Counted from the first letter of the stretch, positions 45,237-53,034 are shown. The stretch: DNA of 64,000 nt from Mitsuaria sp. WAJ17 (GCF_014174515.1 NZ_JACJUG010000021.1:32363-96362), one strand, 5' to 3'. A program made the numbers and translations. Notes: generated from the letters alone by a model not told the origin.

Positions 45237-45734
45237 TCAATCGCGGCGGCCGCGCTGCGGGGCGTAGCGGTCGCCATCGTCGTCATCGTCGCGGTCCCAC
45301 CCGCGATCGTGGCCATGGCCGTGCTTGTTATGGCCTCGACCATGACGGTGGCCGTGGGAATGCTCCCAGCCGCGGTGGTCGTGCCAGTCGCGCACCCAGC
45401 GCTCCTCAATGAAGAACACCGGCCGGCCGCAAGCGGCGTAGCTGCCGCAGTAGCGTCCCCAGTCACGCACATGGTGGGGCGGTGCATACAGATAGATGGG
45501 CGCCGGAGCGCGGTACACATGGCGGGGACGCTGGATCCACACCGGCTCGGCATAGACCACGTCGGGGCGGTACTGAGGACCGATGTCGATGCGGCCGTAG
45601 ACGCCAGGCTGCACGACACTCAGCGAAATGCCGACGTCGGCGGCCTGGGCCTGGGAGGTCAGCGCCAGCAGCACGGCAGCGCACAGACCGGCAGCGGATC
45701 GGGCGAGGGCTCGGGTGGTGGATCGAATCTGCAT
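45237..45734 (-). CDS. Secreted His/Asp/Arg-rich protein of unknown function
   Basis: A 165-residue exported protein. The signal peptide ends at LTSQAQA. The mature N-terminal part (VGISLSVVQPGVYGRIDIG, then PPDVVYAEPVWIQRP-like beta sequence) is of a form frequent in Burkholderiales periplasmic proteins with RPxxVYRAPAPIYLY. The C-terminal third is low complexity: alternating His, Gly, Arg and a run of Asp (DRDDDDDGDR), with about a dozen His. It may bind metal ions. GGAG 6 bases before ATG 45734 fixes the start. It is a single-gene unit. Confidence 0.7.
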   Translation of the reverse strand: MQIRSTTRALARSAAGLCAAVLLALTSQAQAADVGISLSVVQPGVYGRIDIGPQYRPDVVYAEPVWIQRPRHVYRAPAPIYLYAPPHHVRDWGRYCGSYAACGRPVFFIEERWVRDWHDHRGWEHSHGHRHGRGHNKHGHGHDRGWDRDDDDDGDRYAPQRGRRD

Positions 45735-45850
45735 GAGGATCTCCATTCTGCCCGTCCAACGCAGTCGGCGCGCCGCCGGTGGACCGGCTTTCACAAGCGC
45801 TTACATGCCTGGCTGGACTCGCGGCCTCACTGGCGGACTCGCACGCGGCC

Positions 45851-46369
45851 TCAGTCGCGCTGCAGCTTCACCAGGACTTGCTGCTGCCAGTTCATGAGCA
45901 TCAGGACACGATCCTCGATGTGCCAGCGCTGCACCTGGCCCAAGACCTCGATCAGCGAACGCTCCTGCGCCATGCCCTGGGGGCAGCTCATCATGGTGGT
46001 GAGCACGCGCTTGAACTGGATGCGTTGCCCTTCCAGCGCGAAGTTGCCCATCAGCCGGTTGCAGCCGCCGCTACCGGACAGGCGCAGATGCGCAGCATCC
46101 AGGACCAGGTGGGGCGCCCTCGCCCCGCCGGCGGCCGCGCCCAGCGGAGAGCCCAGCAGCTCCTTCACGCGCCACCGCACGTCCAGCAGGCCCTGCTGCA
46201 GCGCCTGCTGCGTGCCGGAGGCCGCGGAGGCCGCGGCGCGGGGCGCAGTCTCCGGATCAGTCCGCTCGGCCGCGCCGAGCGGGATCGCCATCAGGCTCAG
46301 GCCGGCGCAGAGAAGGGCCGGAAGCAGCACCGTCGAGGTCCTGCGCGCTGGGGTGTTCTTGCACGACAT
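45851..46369 (-). CDS. Exported META-domain (HslJ-like) protein
   Basis: A 172-residue protein with an N-terminal hydrophobic signal (TVLLPALLCAGLSLMAIPLG). After an Ala-rich linker comes a META/HslJ-like domain: WRVKELLGS, LVLDAAHLRLSGSGGCNRLMGNFALEGQRIQF, where SGxxGCNRxxGxF is the family signature, then TMMSCPQGMAQERSLIEVL. HslJ-type proteins are outer-membrane or periplasmic and linked to stress or novobiocin tolerance in E. coli. The start could also be slightly downstream. It is divergent from the kinase-regulator pair across 251 bases. Confidence 0.82.
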   Translation of the reverse strand: MSCKNTPARRTSTVLLPALLCAGLSLMAIPLGAAERTDPETAPRAAASAASGTQQALQQGLLDVRWRVKELLGSPLGAAAGGARAPHLVLDAAHLRLSGSGGCNRLMGNFALEGQRIQFKRVLTTMMSCPQGMAQERSLIEVLGQVQRWHIEDRVLMLMNWQQQVLVKLQRD

Positions 46370-46490
46370 CGGCCCATGTTAGCGGCCCTTCGGGATCGCC
46401 TGCAGCGCACTCGCAGGTGCTGTGCGGTCGCCCTTGAACCCAGCCACCAAAGTGATGCCAAAACCCCCCTAGCTTGCGAGTTCTTACAGC

Positions 46491-46520
46491 TTGACCCTCT
46501 TTGAAACGAGCACCTAATCT
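46491..46520 (+). promoter_or_regulatory. Possible promoter of the kinase-regulator pair
   Basis: TTGACC, 18 bases, then TAATCT resembles a sigma-70 promoter with a good -35 and a weak -10. It sits in an AT-richer stretch about 100 bases upstream of the kinase ATG. Confidence 0.25.
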
Positions 46521-46620
46521 GCTGCGGCAAACAGCATGCCCGGGCGCCGCTGGTGCCCGGACGCCCCGCCAGGCCGGCTGTTCCTGCATCCCGCAACTCC
46601 TTGGCAATGAGGTCCTCTCC

Positions 46621-47322
46621 ATGAACAGCCCCCGCAAGGGTCACGCCGGCAGATCAATCCACAACACCGGCCTGGCGCCCTGGCGCCAGCCCTCGGCGGC
46701 ACCTCCCTTGCAGCTGGCGCGCATCCTGCATGACGAGCTGTGTCAGCTGCTGTCCTTGGGCTTGGTGCACCTGGCCCAGGCCCGCCGCGAGCTCCCCGGA
46801 GCAGATCCCCTGCACAAGGCCGAAGCCCGCGTGCTGGAAGCCCTGCAGGCTTGCCGCCGCCTGATCGAGCAGGTGCGCCATCCGGTCGAGGCACCGGCCA
46901 TGGCGGGCTTTGCGGACCTGGCCGCCGGCCTGCATCGCAGCGTGCAGTCCTTGGCCGACCAGCACCAGCAGCAGCTCGGCTTCAGTGCCCTGGGCCATAC
47001 CGAGCAGCTGCCGCCGGGCACCGCGCAGACCTTGCTGAGCGCAGCCCGGGGCCTGCTCATCAACGCCTGCCAGCACGGCCAGCCGTCCTCGGCCCGGCTG
47101 CGCCTGGTCGGCGGCCATCGCCAGCTGCGCATCAGCGTCACCAACACCGCCTCGCGCGGCGCCGTGCTGCATGATCAGTTGGAGGCCGTGGCCAGCGGCG
47201 GGCGGGGCCTGAGTCTGGTCCGCGAGCAGTTGGCCACCATCGACGCCCAGCTGTTCTGGCAGCGGCAGAACGACCGCATCCATGCCGCCATCCTCTGGCC
47301 AGCCCGCAGGAGCGCTGCATGA
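46621..47322 (+). CDS. Soluble short histidine kinase (HisKA_3 type)
   Basis: A 233-residue protein with no membrane span and no input domain: only a dimerisation helix and an ATPase-like domain. The H-box LARILHDELCQLLSLGLVHL has the phosphoacceptor His near residue 37. The ATPase part has LLINACQHGQPSSARLRL as an N-box, then ISVTNTASRG where DNGxG is expected, and GGRGLSLVREQLATIDAQL as the late glycine box. The missing DNG suggests weak or altered ATP binding. The start is an ATG at the end of a 120-base open stretch. It overlaps the regulator gene by 4 bases, so the pair is translationally coupled. It lies 0.9 kb before the eCIS operon. Confidence 0.72.
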   Translation: MNSPRKGHAGRSIHNTGLAPWRQPSAAPPLQLARILHDELCQLLSLGLVHLAQARRELPGADPLHKAEARVLEALQACRRLIEQVRHPVEAPAMAGFADLAAGLHRSVQSLADQHQQQLGFSALGHTEQLPPGTAQTLLSAARGLLINACQHGQPSSARLRLVGGHRQLRISVTNTASRGAVLHDQLEAVASGGRGLSLVREQLATIDAQLFWQRQNDRIHAAILWPARRSAA

Positions 47323-47987
47323 CGTCCATACGCCTCGTGATTGCCGACGACCACAAGCTCGTACGCGAGGGCCTGGTCGCGCTGCTGGAGCGTGAACCGG
47401 ACATCTGCGTGCTGGCCCAGGCCCGCGACGGCATGGAGCTGATGCGCCACTGCCGGGAGTTCGAGCCCGACGTGGCCCTGGTCGATCTCTGCATGCCCGG
47501 TCTCAACGGCCTGGAGGCCATCCAACACATGCGCAAAGAGGCCTGGGGGCCGCGCTGCATCGCGCTGTCGGTGCAGGCGGATGCAACGCAGGTGCGCCAG
47601 GTGCTGGACGCCGGGGCGCGCGGCTACCTGCTCAAGCACAACTCCTACGAGGAACTGGCCCGCGGCGTTCGCAATGTGATGCTGGGCCAGGTCTTTGTCA
47701 GCGGCGAGCTGATGGGCGCCCTGCTTCAGCCGCAGGCCGCGACCTCGCGCGACAGCCACCGCCTGACCCCGCGCGAGCGTCAGATGGTGCAGTTGCTGTC
47801 CGAGGGCTACAGCGCCCAGGAAATCGCCAGCCAGCTGCACCTCAGCGCCAAGACCGTGGCCACGCACCGCGAGAACGTCTTCGCCAAGCTGCAGATCCAC
47901 GGCATCGCCGAGCTCACGCGCTTTGCGCTTCGCGAGGGCATCAGCAGCCTGGATGTGCACCGCAGCCGCCATGGCGCCGGGCACTGA
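47319..47987 (+). CDS. LuxR-family response regulator
   Basis: A 222-residue response regulator. The receiver has LVIADDHKLVREGLVALL, the phosphoacceptor Asp56 in VALVDLCMPGLNG, Ser in ALSVQAD at the usual Thr position and Lys in YLLKHNSYEE. The DNA-binding domain is LTPRERQMVQLLSEGYSAQEIASQLHLSAKTVATHRENVFAKLQIHGIAEL. It is coupled to the kinase by a 4-base overlap. The eCIS operon starts 190 bases downstream on the same strand, with paired inverted repeats in between, so this regulator is the first candidate for its control. That is inference from position. Confidence 0.88.
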   Translation: MTSIRLVIADDHKLVREGLVALLEREPDICVLAQARDGMELMRHCREFEPDVALVDLCMPGLNGLEAIQHMRKEAWGPRCIALSVQADATQVRQVLDAGARGYLLKHNSYEELARGVRNVMLGQVFVSGELMGALLQPQAATSRDSHRLTPRERQMVQLLSEGYSAQEIASQLHLSAKTVATHRENVFAKLQIHGIAELTRFALREGISSLDVHRSRHGAGH

Positions 47988-48019
47988 GCCGGCCCCCGCA
48001 CTCCCCATTTCCCGCCACC

Positions 48020-48051
48020 GCACCCCGGTCGCCTCACGGCGATCGGGGTGC
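48020..48051 (+). terminator. Strong hairpin between the regulator and the eCIS operon
   Basis: GCACCCCG and CGGGGTGC enclose TCGCC/GGCGA with one mismatch pair and a TCAC loop. The stem is about 13 bp, followed by CTGCATTTG rather than a T run. It probably separates the regulator and eCIS transcripts. Confidence 0.5.
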
Positions 48052-48100
48052 CTGCATTTGCGTCTGCTCGGCCGCCACCCGATCCCCTCAGCAAATGTCC

Positions 48101-48166
48101 TAGACAGATTCCGCGTGCTGCCGATGGCCGGGGCAAGACCTGGCACCTAGTCTTGCGACCTGTCTA
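48101..48166. promoter_or_regulatory. Nested inverted repeats before the first eCIS gene
   Basis: The outer pair is TAGACAG (48101-48107) and CTGTCTA (48160-48166), and the inner pair GCAAGAC (48133-48139) and GTCTTGC (48150-48156). Both are perfect 7-bp arms. The inner pair ends 21 bases before the ATG at 48178. They could be operator half sites or an mRNA leader structure covering the weak ribosome binding region. Confidence 0.4.
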
Positions 48167-48177
48167 CGTGACACGCC

Positions 48178-48759
48178 ATGATCGACGCCGCCCTGACCCA
48201 GATCACCAGCCAGCTCAACGTCCACCTGCGCCATCGCTTCCAGGTGAACGAGGACCTGGCCGTGCTCTCCAACCTGCTGGAGCAGAACGGCACCCTGGTG
48301 CCGCTGATCGCCAACAAGCTGGTGCTCTTCCTGGTGGGCGTGGAACAGGACGCCTATGCGCACCGCGCCATCGGCATGGGGCTCAATGCCCAGGCCCAGT
48401 TGCGCGGCAGCGAACCCGTTTTTCTCAACCTGCTGATGATGTGCGCCGCCAACTTCAGCGGCAGCAACTACCCTGAAGCGCTGAAGTTCCTTTCCGGGGC
48501 CATCCACTTCTTCCACGAGCGCCCGGTGCTGGACCACCAGAACACGCCCGCGCTGGACCCGTGCCTGGACAAGCTGGTGCTCAACATTGAGAACCTCAGC
48601 AGCGCCGAGATGCACAGCCTCTGGGGCATCCACAGCGGCCGCTACCTGCCCTCGGTGCTCTACCGCATCCGCATGGTGAGCATCGCCGGCCAGCACATCC
48701 AGGGCCGCGAGGCGCCCATCGCCCAGCTCGACCCGCGCACGATCCGGGGGCTTTCATGA
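48178..48759 (+). CDS. eCIS cap/tube-terminator protein, DUF4255 (Pvc16/Afp16-like)
   Basis: A 193-residue protein of the DUF4255 (Pvc16 N-terminal) family, the cap that ends the tube and sheath and sets length in Afp/PVC particles. Family style is visible in MIDAALTQITSQLNVHLR, LVLFLVGVEQD, FLNLLMMCAANFSGSNYPEALKFLSGAIHFFHERPVLD, and LDKLVLNIENLSSAEMHSLWGIHSGRYLPSVLYRIRMV, the usual C-terminal block. The ATG has no clear ribosome binding site and comes after nested inverted repeats. It is the first gene of the operon and overlaps the next by 4 bases. The cap gene leads the structural genes in many eCIS loci. Confidence 0.88.
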   Translation: MIDAALTQITSQLNVHLRHRFQVNEDLAVLSNLLEQNGTLVPLIANKLVLFLVGVEQDAYAHRAIGMGLNAQAQLRGSEPVFLNLLMMCAANFSGSNYPEALKFLSGAIHFFHERPVLDHQNTPALDPCLDKLVLNIENLSSAEMHSLWGIHSGRYLPSVLYRIRMVSIAGQHIQGREAPIAQLDPRTIRGLS

Positions 48760-49478
48760 CGGCACGCCTGTTGAGCTGGCAGCCTATCCTCGTGCTGCGC
48801 CTGCGGCACGGCTATTTCGCCGATGGCCGACCGCGCCGCCTGCGCCTGAGGGCCAGCCCCGACACGCAGGCCTTCATCGCTCGCCATCAATTGGTCGAGC
48901 GCTGCGACGGCAGCGAGCTGTGGCTGCACGTGCCTGCCGAGCGCATGGCCCTGTTGTGGTCCGAACGCCTGCAGTTGGACGGCAGCCCGCGCCGGCTGCG
49001 CTGGCTTCTGGAGGCCGCCGATCCGGACTATGCGCTCTACACAGACCGCCGCGCCCCGCGCGAAGTGAGCGCGCCGGTGCTGGACGTGCCGCCCGGCGGC
49101 GACGCGCAGTCCGCCCTGCTTGGCGCGCCGGCAGACCTGTCCATCGAGCTCAAGCCCCGGCTGTGCACCTGGAAGTACCTGCTGCTGGGCGACTGGGACG
49201 CCGCACAGCCGGCCCTGGAGATGGCGGGCCAGCCCGATGCCTTCCGCCGCGACGAGGACGAGCGACTTCCCGATGGCCGCATGGCCTGGGTCTTCCGCTC
49301 GCGCCGCCGCTGGCCCCTGGGAGCCCATGGCCCCCAGCACCTGGTGTTGAAGGACCTGGCAGGACGCCATGAGCGCGTGCTGCAGGCCCGTCTGCCCCTG
49401 GCCGCCCCGCGCGGCCTGATCCTCGAGAAGCGCCATGGTCGCACGCGGCCAGTGAGCGAGATCTTTGTTCACCCCTAG
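48756..49478 (+). CDS. Unrecognised protein between eCIS cap and sheath genes
   Basis: A 240-residue soluble protein with no signal peptide and no membrane span. I do not recognise a family. The N-terminal half has RHGYFADGRPRRLRLRASPDTQAFIARHQLV and several short beta strands, the centre has LSIELKPRLCTWKYLLLGDW and the C-terminus RRRWPLGAHGPQHLVLKD followed by a possible exposed tail ending SEIFVHP. It is rich in Arg, Leu and Pro. Its 4-base overlap with the cap gene and 9-base distance to the sheath gene mean it is translated with them, so a structural or cap-related role is likely. Homologues in other eCIS loci could exist in the same position, but I cannot search. Confidence 0.7.
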   Translation: MTARLLSWQPILVLRLRHGYFADGRPRRLRLRASPDTQAFIARHQLVERCDGSELWLHVPAERMALLWSERLQLDGSPRRLRWLLEAADPDYALYTDRRAPREVSAPVLDVPPGGDAQSALLGAPADLSIELKPRLCTWKYLLLGDWDAAQPALEMAGQPDAFRRDEDERLPDGRMAWVFRSRRRWPLGAHGPQHLVLKDLAGRHERVLQARLPLAAPRGLILEKRHGRTRPVSEIFVHP

Positions 49479-49487
49479 GAGAGCCCT

Positions 49488-51101
49488 ATGGCCGTTATGA
49501 AGACGCCAGGCGTTTACATCGTCGAGAAGAACGCCTTTCCCAACTCCGTGGTCGAAGTCGCGACCGCGGTCCCGGCCTTCGTGGGCCACACCGAGTTTGC
49601 GGACAACCGCAACAAGCCCCTGGCTCTGACGCCCTGGCGCATCAGCTCCATGGCCGAGTACCACCAGTTCTTCGGCGGCCCGCCAAAGCCCGTCTTCAAG
49701 CTGGAAGAAGCGGCCGACCAGCCCGACTTCATGGCCCAGACCGTGGCGGACGATCCTTCGAGCAAGAAGGGCTACCGCATGGCCCAGCTGGACGGACCGG
49801 ACGGCGGCGGCTACAGCCTCTACCAGGCCCTGCGCCACTTCTACCAGAACGGCGGCGGGCCCTGCTACATCGTCTCGGTCGGCACCTACAAACAGGACCT
49901 GGACCCGGACCGTTTCAAGCAGGGCATCGATGAGCTGCTGAAGGAGCAAGAGCCCACCATGCTCCTGGTGCCCGAGGCCGTGAAGCTCAAGGAAGAGCAG
50001 TGCACGGACCTGCAGCAGGCCATGCTGCAGCATTGCGGCAACCGCATGCGCAACCGCATCGCCATCCTGGACGTCTACAACGGCCACAAGGCGCTGAACG
50101 ACGACAACCCGGTGGGCAAGTTCCGCGACAACCTGGGCATCAACTTCCTGGACTTCGCCGCGGCCTACTACCCCTGGCTCAATACCACGGTGGTCGGTGA
50201 GAAAGACCTCAGCTTCGAGAATCTCTCGGCCGACAGCATCGATCTGCTCAAGACCTTGATCCGCGCCGAGCTGCGCATCCCGACGCCCCTGCCCGACGGC
50301 GTCAGCGCCCAGACCCGCGCACTGAACGATGCCATCGAGGAGATCAACGGCGACTTCGCCAAGCTGGTCACCGACGAGGCCGCCAAGCGCCCCAACGCCA
50401 AGCCGCTGACGCCCGACGAGCTCAGCGCCGGCATCCTGGCCCGCAAGGCCCTGCTCAACAAGACCCTGAGCCGCCACAGCTCGGTCTTCAACACGGTGCT
50501 GACCGAGTCTCGCCGCCACCTCAACGTCATGCCACCCAGCAGCGCCATGGCCGGTGTCTACACCATGGTGGACAACACCCGCGGCGTCTGGAAGGCTCCG
50601 GCCAACGTGAGCCTGGCCGGCGTGATATCGCCCTGCGTGAGCATCTCGGCCGAGCAGCAGGAGGACCTCAACGTCACCGCGCAGGGCAAGTCCATCAACG
50701 CCATCCGCAGCTTCATCGGTGAGGGCGTGCTGGTCTGGGGCGCCCGCACCCTTGACGGCAACAGTCTGGACTGGCGCTACATCAACGTGCGCCGCACCAT
50801 GATCATGCTGGAGGAGTCCTGCCGCCTGGCGGCCAAGGCGCTGGTCTTCGAGCCCAACGTGGCCAATACCTGGGTGACCATCAAGAGCATGATCAGCAAC
50901 TTCCTCACGAGCGTGTGGAAGCGCGGCGGCCTGATGGGTGCCGTGCCCGAGGACGCCTTCAGCGTCCACGTGGGCCTGGGCGAGACCATGACGCCCGACG
51001 ACGTGCTGGAAGGCATCCTGCGCGTCACCGTGCTGGTGGCAATGGTGCGCCCCGCCGAGTTCATCGAGATCACCTTCCAGCAGCAGATGCCCAAGTCCTG
51101 A
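49488..51101 (+). CDS. eCIS contractile sheath protein
   Basis: A 537-residue sheath subunit of the Afp/PVC and phage tail sheath family. It begins KTPGVYIVEKNAFPNSVVEVATAVPAFVGHT, the typical sheath start with an N-terminal linker arm, and ends with the inserted C-terminal domain: RSFIGEGVLVWGARTLDGNSLDWRYINVRRTMIMLEESCRLAAKALVFEPN, then MTPDDVLEGILRVTVLVAMVRPAEFIEITFQQQ. These blocks are shared by all eCIS and T4-like sheaths. The central region is variable, as in other systems. Contraction of the sheath drives the tube into a target. Only one sheath gene is present, whereas Afp and PVC have two or three. TAGGAGAG precedes the start. Confidence 0.95.
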   Translation: MAVMKTPGVYIVEKNAFPNSVVEVATAVPAFVGHTEFADNRNKPLALTPWRISSMAEYHQFFGGPPKPVFKLEEAADQPDFMAQTVADDPSSKKGYRMAQLDGPDGGGYSLYQALRHFYQNGGGPCYIVSVGTYKQDLDPDRFKQGIDELLKEQEPTMLLVPEAVKLKEEQCTDLQQAMLQHCGNRMRNRIAILDVYNGHKALNDDNPVGKFRDNLGINFLDFAAAYYPWLNTTVVGEKDLSFENLSADSIDLLKTLIRAELRIPTPLPDGVSAQTRALNDAIEEINGDFAKLVTDEAAKRPNAKPLTPDELSAGILARKALLNKTLSRHSSVFNTVLTESRRHLNVMPPSSAMAGVYTMVDNTRGVWKAPANVSLAGVISPCVSISAEQQEDLNVTAQGKSINAIRSFIGEGVLVWGARTLDGNSLDWRYINVRRTMIMLEESCRLAAKALVFEPNVANTWVTIKSMISNFLTSVWKRGGLMGAVPEDAFSVHVGLGETMTPDDVLEGILRVTVLVAMVRPAEFIEITFQQQMPKS

Positions 51102-51178
51102 TCGGACGGCATTCGACTGGCCGCAGGGCGGTGCGCTAGCCCCCCTGCCCCCAAGGCAACAAGCAATGGAGCAAAGAA

Positions 51179-51637
51179 ATGGCTGATGACGGTTCCAAGC
51201 AATCCACCAATGTGTGGCCCTTGCCCAAGTTCTATTTCCAGGTGAAGTGGGATTCCGCCGTGCTGTCCTTCGAGGAAGTCTCGGGACTGGACGTGGAGGC
51301 CCAGCCCATCGAGTACCGGCATGGCGACAGCCCCGTCTTCTCGGCGATCAAGATGCCGGGCCTCAAGAAGTACGGCAACGTGACCATGAAGAAGGGCGTG
51401 TTCAAGTCGGACAACAAGTTCTGGGAGTGGTTCAACCAGATCAAGATGAACACCATCAAGCGCGTGCCGGTCACGATCAGCCTGCTGGACGAGGAAGGCA
51501 AGCCCACCATGGTGTGGACGCTGACCAATGCCTGGCCCAGCAAGATCACGGGCACGGACCTCAAGTCCGAGGGCAACGAGGTGGCCGTCGAGACGATCGA
51601 GATCGTCCACGAGGGCCTCACCATCGCCAACGCCTGA
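51179..51637 (+). CDS. eCIS inner tube protein 1 (gp19 family)
   Basis: A 152-residue tube subunit of the T4 gp19 / eCIS tube family. It has FYFQVKWDSAVLSFEEVSGLDVEAQPIEYRHG, MKKGVFKSDNKFWEWFNQIKMN, TISLLDEEGKPTMVWTLTNAWPSKITGTDL and VETIEIVHEGLTIAN, the regular block order of tube proteins. Hexameric rings of this protein build the tube inside the sheath, with the lumen available for cargo. It is separated from the sheath gene by 77 bases, the longest gap in the operon, with a GGAG-like site before the ATG. Confidence 0.94.
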   Translation: MADDGSKQSTNVWPLPKFYFQVKWDSAVLSFEEVSGLDVEAQPIEYRHGDSPVFSAIKMPGLKKYGNVTMKKGVFKSDNKFWEWFNQIKMNTIKRVPVTISLLDEEGKPTMVWTLTNAWPSKITGTDLKSEGNEVAVETIEIVHEGLTIANA

Positions 51638-51644
51638 GGTCCGG

Positions 51645-52160
51645 ATGGCTGAGAAGCTCCCCGCCTGGATGCGTTCGGTCGCCGCGTTCGCGGCACCGAC
51701 GCCGCCTGCCGAGATGCCGGTGGCCTTCGCCTTCCGGGTCTCGCTGCTGCACATGCCGGGCCAGCCCAATCCAGTCACCGCCTCGTTCCAGGAGGTGTCC
51801 GGACTTGAGCACGCCCTCGACACCGAGGACGTGGCCGAGGGCGGGGAGAACCACTTCGTCCACCAACTGCCCAAGCAGCCCAGGCCGCGGCGGCTGCAGC
51901 TCAAGCGCGGCCTGGTGCAGCGCGACTCCAGCTTCGTCAGCTGGTGCCGCCGCAGCCTGCAGGGCGGGCTGGAGACGCCCCTGCAGCTCATCGACCTGCA
52001 GGTGCAGCTGATCGATGCCCAGCGGCGACCCCTGATGGTCTGGGGCTGCAACAAGGCCTATCCGGTGCGCTGGACCATTAATGGCTTCGAGTCGCAACGC
52101 AACGAGGTGGCCATCGAGGAGATCGAGCTGGCCTACCAGACCCTGGTGAGCCCCACATGA
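51645..52160 (+). CDS. eCIS inner tube protein 2 (gp19 family)
   Basis: A 171-residue second tube-like protein. Blocks match tube protein 1 in order: FAFRVSLLHMPGQPNPVTASFQEVSGLEHAL, RRLQLKRGLVQRDSSFVSWCRRSLQ, LIDLQVQLIDAQRRPLMVWGCNKAYPVRWTINGF, and IEEIELAYQTL. It has an N-terminal extension of about 25 residues. In Afp and PVC the paired tube proteins (for example Afp5) form the first rings on the spike and adapt it to the tube. It begins 8 bases after tube 1 and overlaps the next gene by 4. The start was set at the MAEKLPAWM ATG. Confidence 0.9.
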   Translation: MAEKLPAWMRSVAAFAAPTPPAEMPVAFAFRVSLLHMPGQPNPVTASFQEVSGLEHALDTEDVAEGGENHFVHQLPKQPRPRRLQLKRGLVQRDSSFVSWCRRSLQGGLETPLQLIDLQVQLIDAQRRPLMVWGCNKAYPVRWTINGFESQRNEVAIEEIELAYQTLVSPT

Positions 52161-52360
52161 GCCTTGAAGTCCGTCAACTGGTGCTCAAGGCCACGGTGGC
52201 CGACGAGGGCGACGACGTCGAGGGTTCCGGCGAGGGCCAGGCCCGTGCGCGCGCCGACGGCGAGGCCTCGCCCCTGGACCCCGAGCTGCTCAAGCAGGAG
52301 ATCCTGGCGGCCTGCCGCCAGTGGTTCCAGGAAGCCCTGCGCCAGCAACGCGAGCGCTGA
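52157..52360 (+). CDS. DUF5908-like small eCIS protein
   Basis: A 67-residue protein beginning MSLEVRQLVLKATVADEGD and ending LKQEILAACRQWFQEALRQQRER: a short beta start, an acidic disordered middle and a C-terminal helix. This is the DUF5908 pattern, a small protein family regularly found between tube and LysM genes in eCIS loci. Its role in the particle is unknown. It overlaps the tube 2 gene by 4 bases and ends 2 bases before the next ATG. Confidence 0.8.
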   Translation: MSLEVRQLVLKATVADEGDDVEGSGEGQARARADGEASPLDPELLKQEILAACRQWFQEALRQQRER

Positions 52361-52362
52361 CC

Positions 52363-53031
52363 ATGAGCAAGCAGCCCCTCACCATCACCCAACTGGTGCC
52401 CAACAGCGATCCGCCCACGCCGGATACCAGCAAGCGCTTCAAGGTGCAGATCAATCCGGCGGAGTTCAGCCACTCGCGCGAGATCCGCTACAACAAGCGC
52501 CGCACGCAGGGACAGAACCGCAACCGCATGCGCTTCAGCGCCGTGGAGCCCGACGCCATCAGCTTCAGCCTGGTGCTGGACGGCACCGGCGCCGTCGGCG
52601 GCGACGGCCCGCAGGTGGAGGTGGTGACCCAGCTGGAGCAGCTCTGCCGCATCGTCTACAACTACGACAGCAGCTCGCACGAACCCAATCATGTGCAGGT
52701 GGCCTGGGGCACGCTGATCTTCAACGGCCGCCTGCAGTCCCTCAGCACGCAGTACACCTTGTTCAAGCCCAGCGGTGCGCCCCTTCGCGCCCATTGCGAT
52801 CTGAGCTTCATGGGCTTCGCCACCAATTCGCAGGCCAACCTGGAGGCCAATCGCTCCTCGCCCGACCTCAGCCACAGCATTCAGGTTGTCGAGGGCGACA
52901 CCCTGCCGCTGCTGTGCCTGCGCATCTATGGCGACGCGCGCTACTACCCCGAGGTCGCCGCCTTCAACGGCCTGCGGGAGTTCCGCCGCCTGCCTGCCGG
53001 GCTGCGCCTGCACTTCCCGCCGCTGAGCTGA
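52363..53031 (+). CDS. eCIS tube-baseplate adaptor with LysM domain (Afp7/Pvc7-like)
   Basis: A 222-residue protein. The N-terminal 150 residues have PDTSKRFKVQINPAEFSHSREIRYNKRR and VQVAWGTLIFNGRLQSLSTQYTLFKPSGAPLRA, which resemble the CIS tube adaptor family. The C-terminal 50 residues are a LysM-type fold: IQVVEGDTLPLLCLRIYGDARYYPEVAAFNGL...LPAGLRLHFPPL. In PVC and Afp the matching protein seals the hub-tube junction, with LysM binding inside the baseplate rather than to a cell wall. The start was placed at the ATG next to the previous stop codon. Confidence 0.9.
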   Translation: MSKQPLTITQLVPNSDPPTPDTSKRFKVQINPAEFSHSREIRYNKRRTQGQNRNRMRFSAVEPDAISFSLVLDGTGAVGGDGPQVEVVTQLEQLCRIVYNYDSSSHEPNHVQVAWGTLIFNGRLQSLSTQYTLFKPSGAPLRAHCDLSFMGFATNSQANLEANRSSPDLSHSIQVVEGDTLPLLCLRIYGDARYYPEVAAFNGLREFRRLPAGLRLHFPPLS

Positions 53032-53034
53032 ATC

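Noticed and set aside
46501..46620. Longer start for the soluble kinase (TTG at 46501)
   Set aside because: The extra 40 residues lack coding character and overlap the likely promoter; the ATG at 46621 opens the conserved part.
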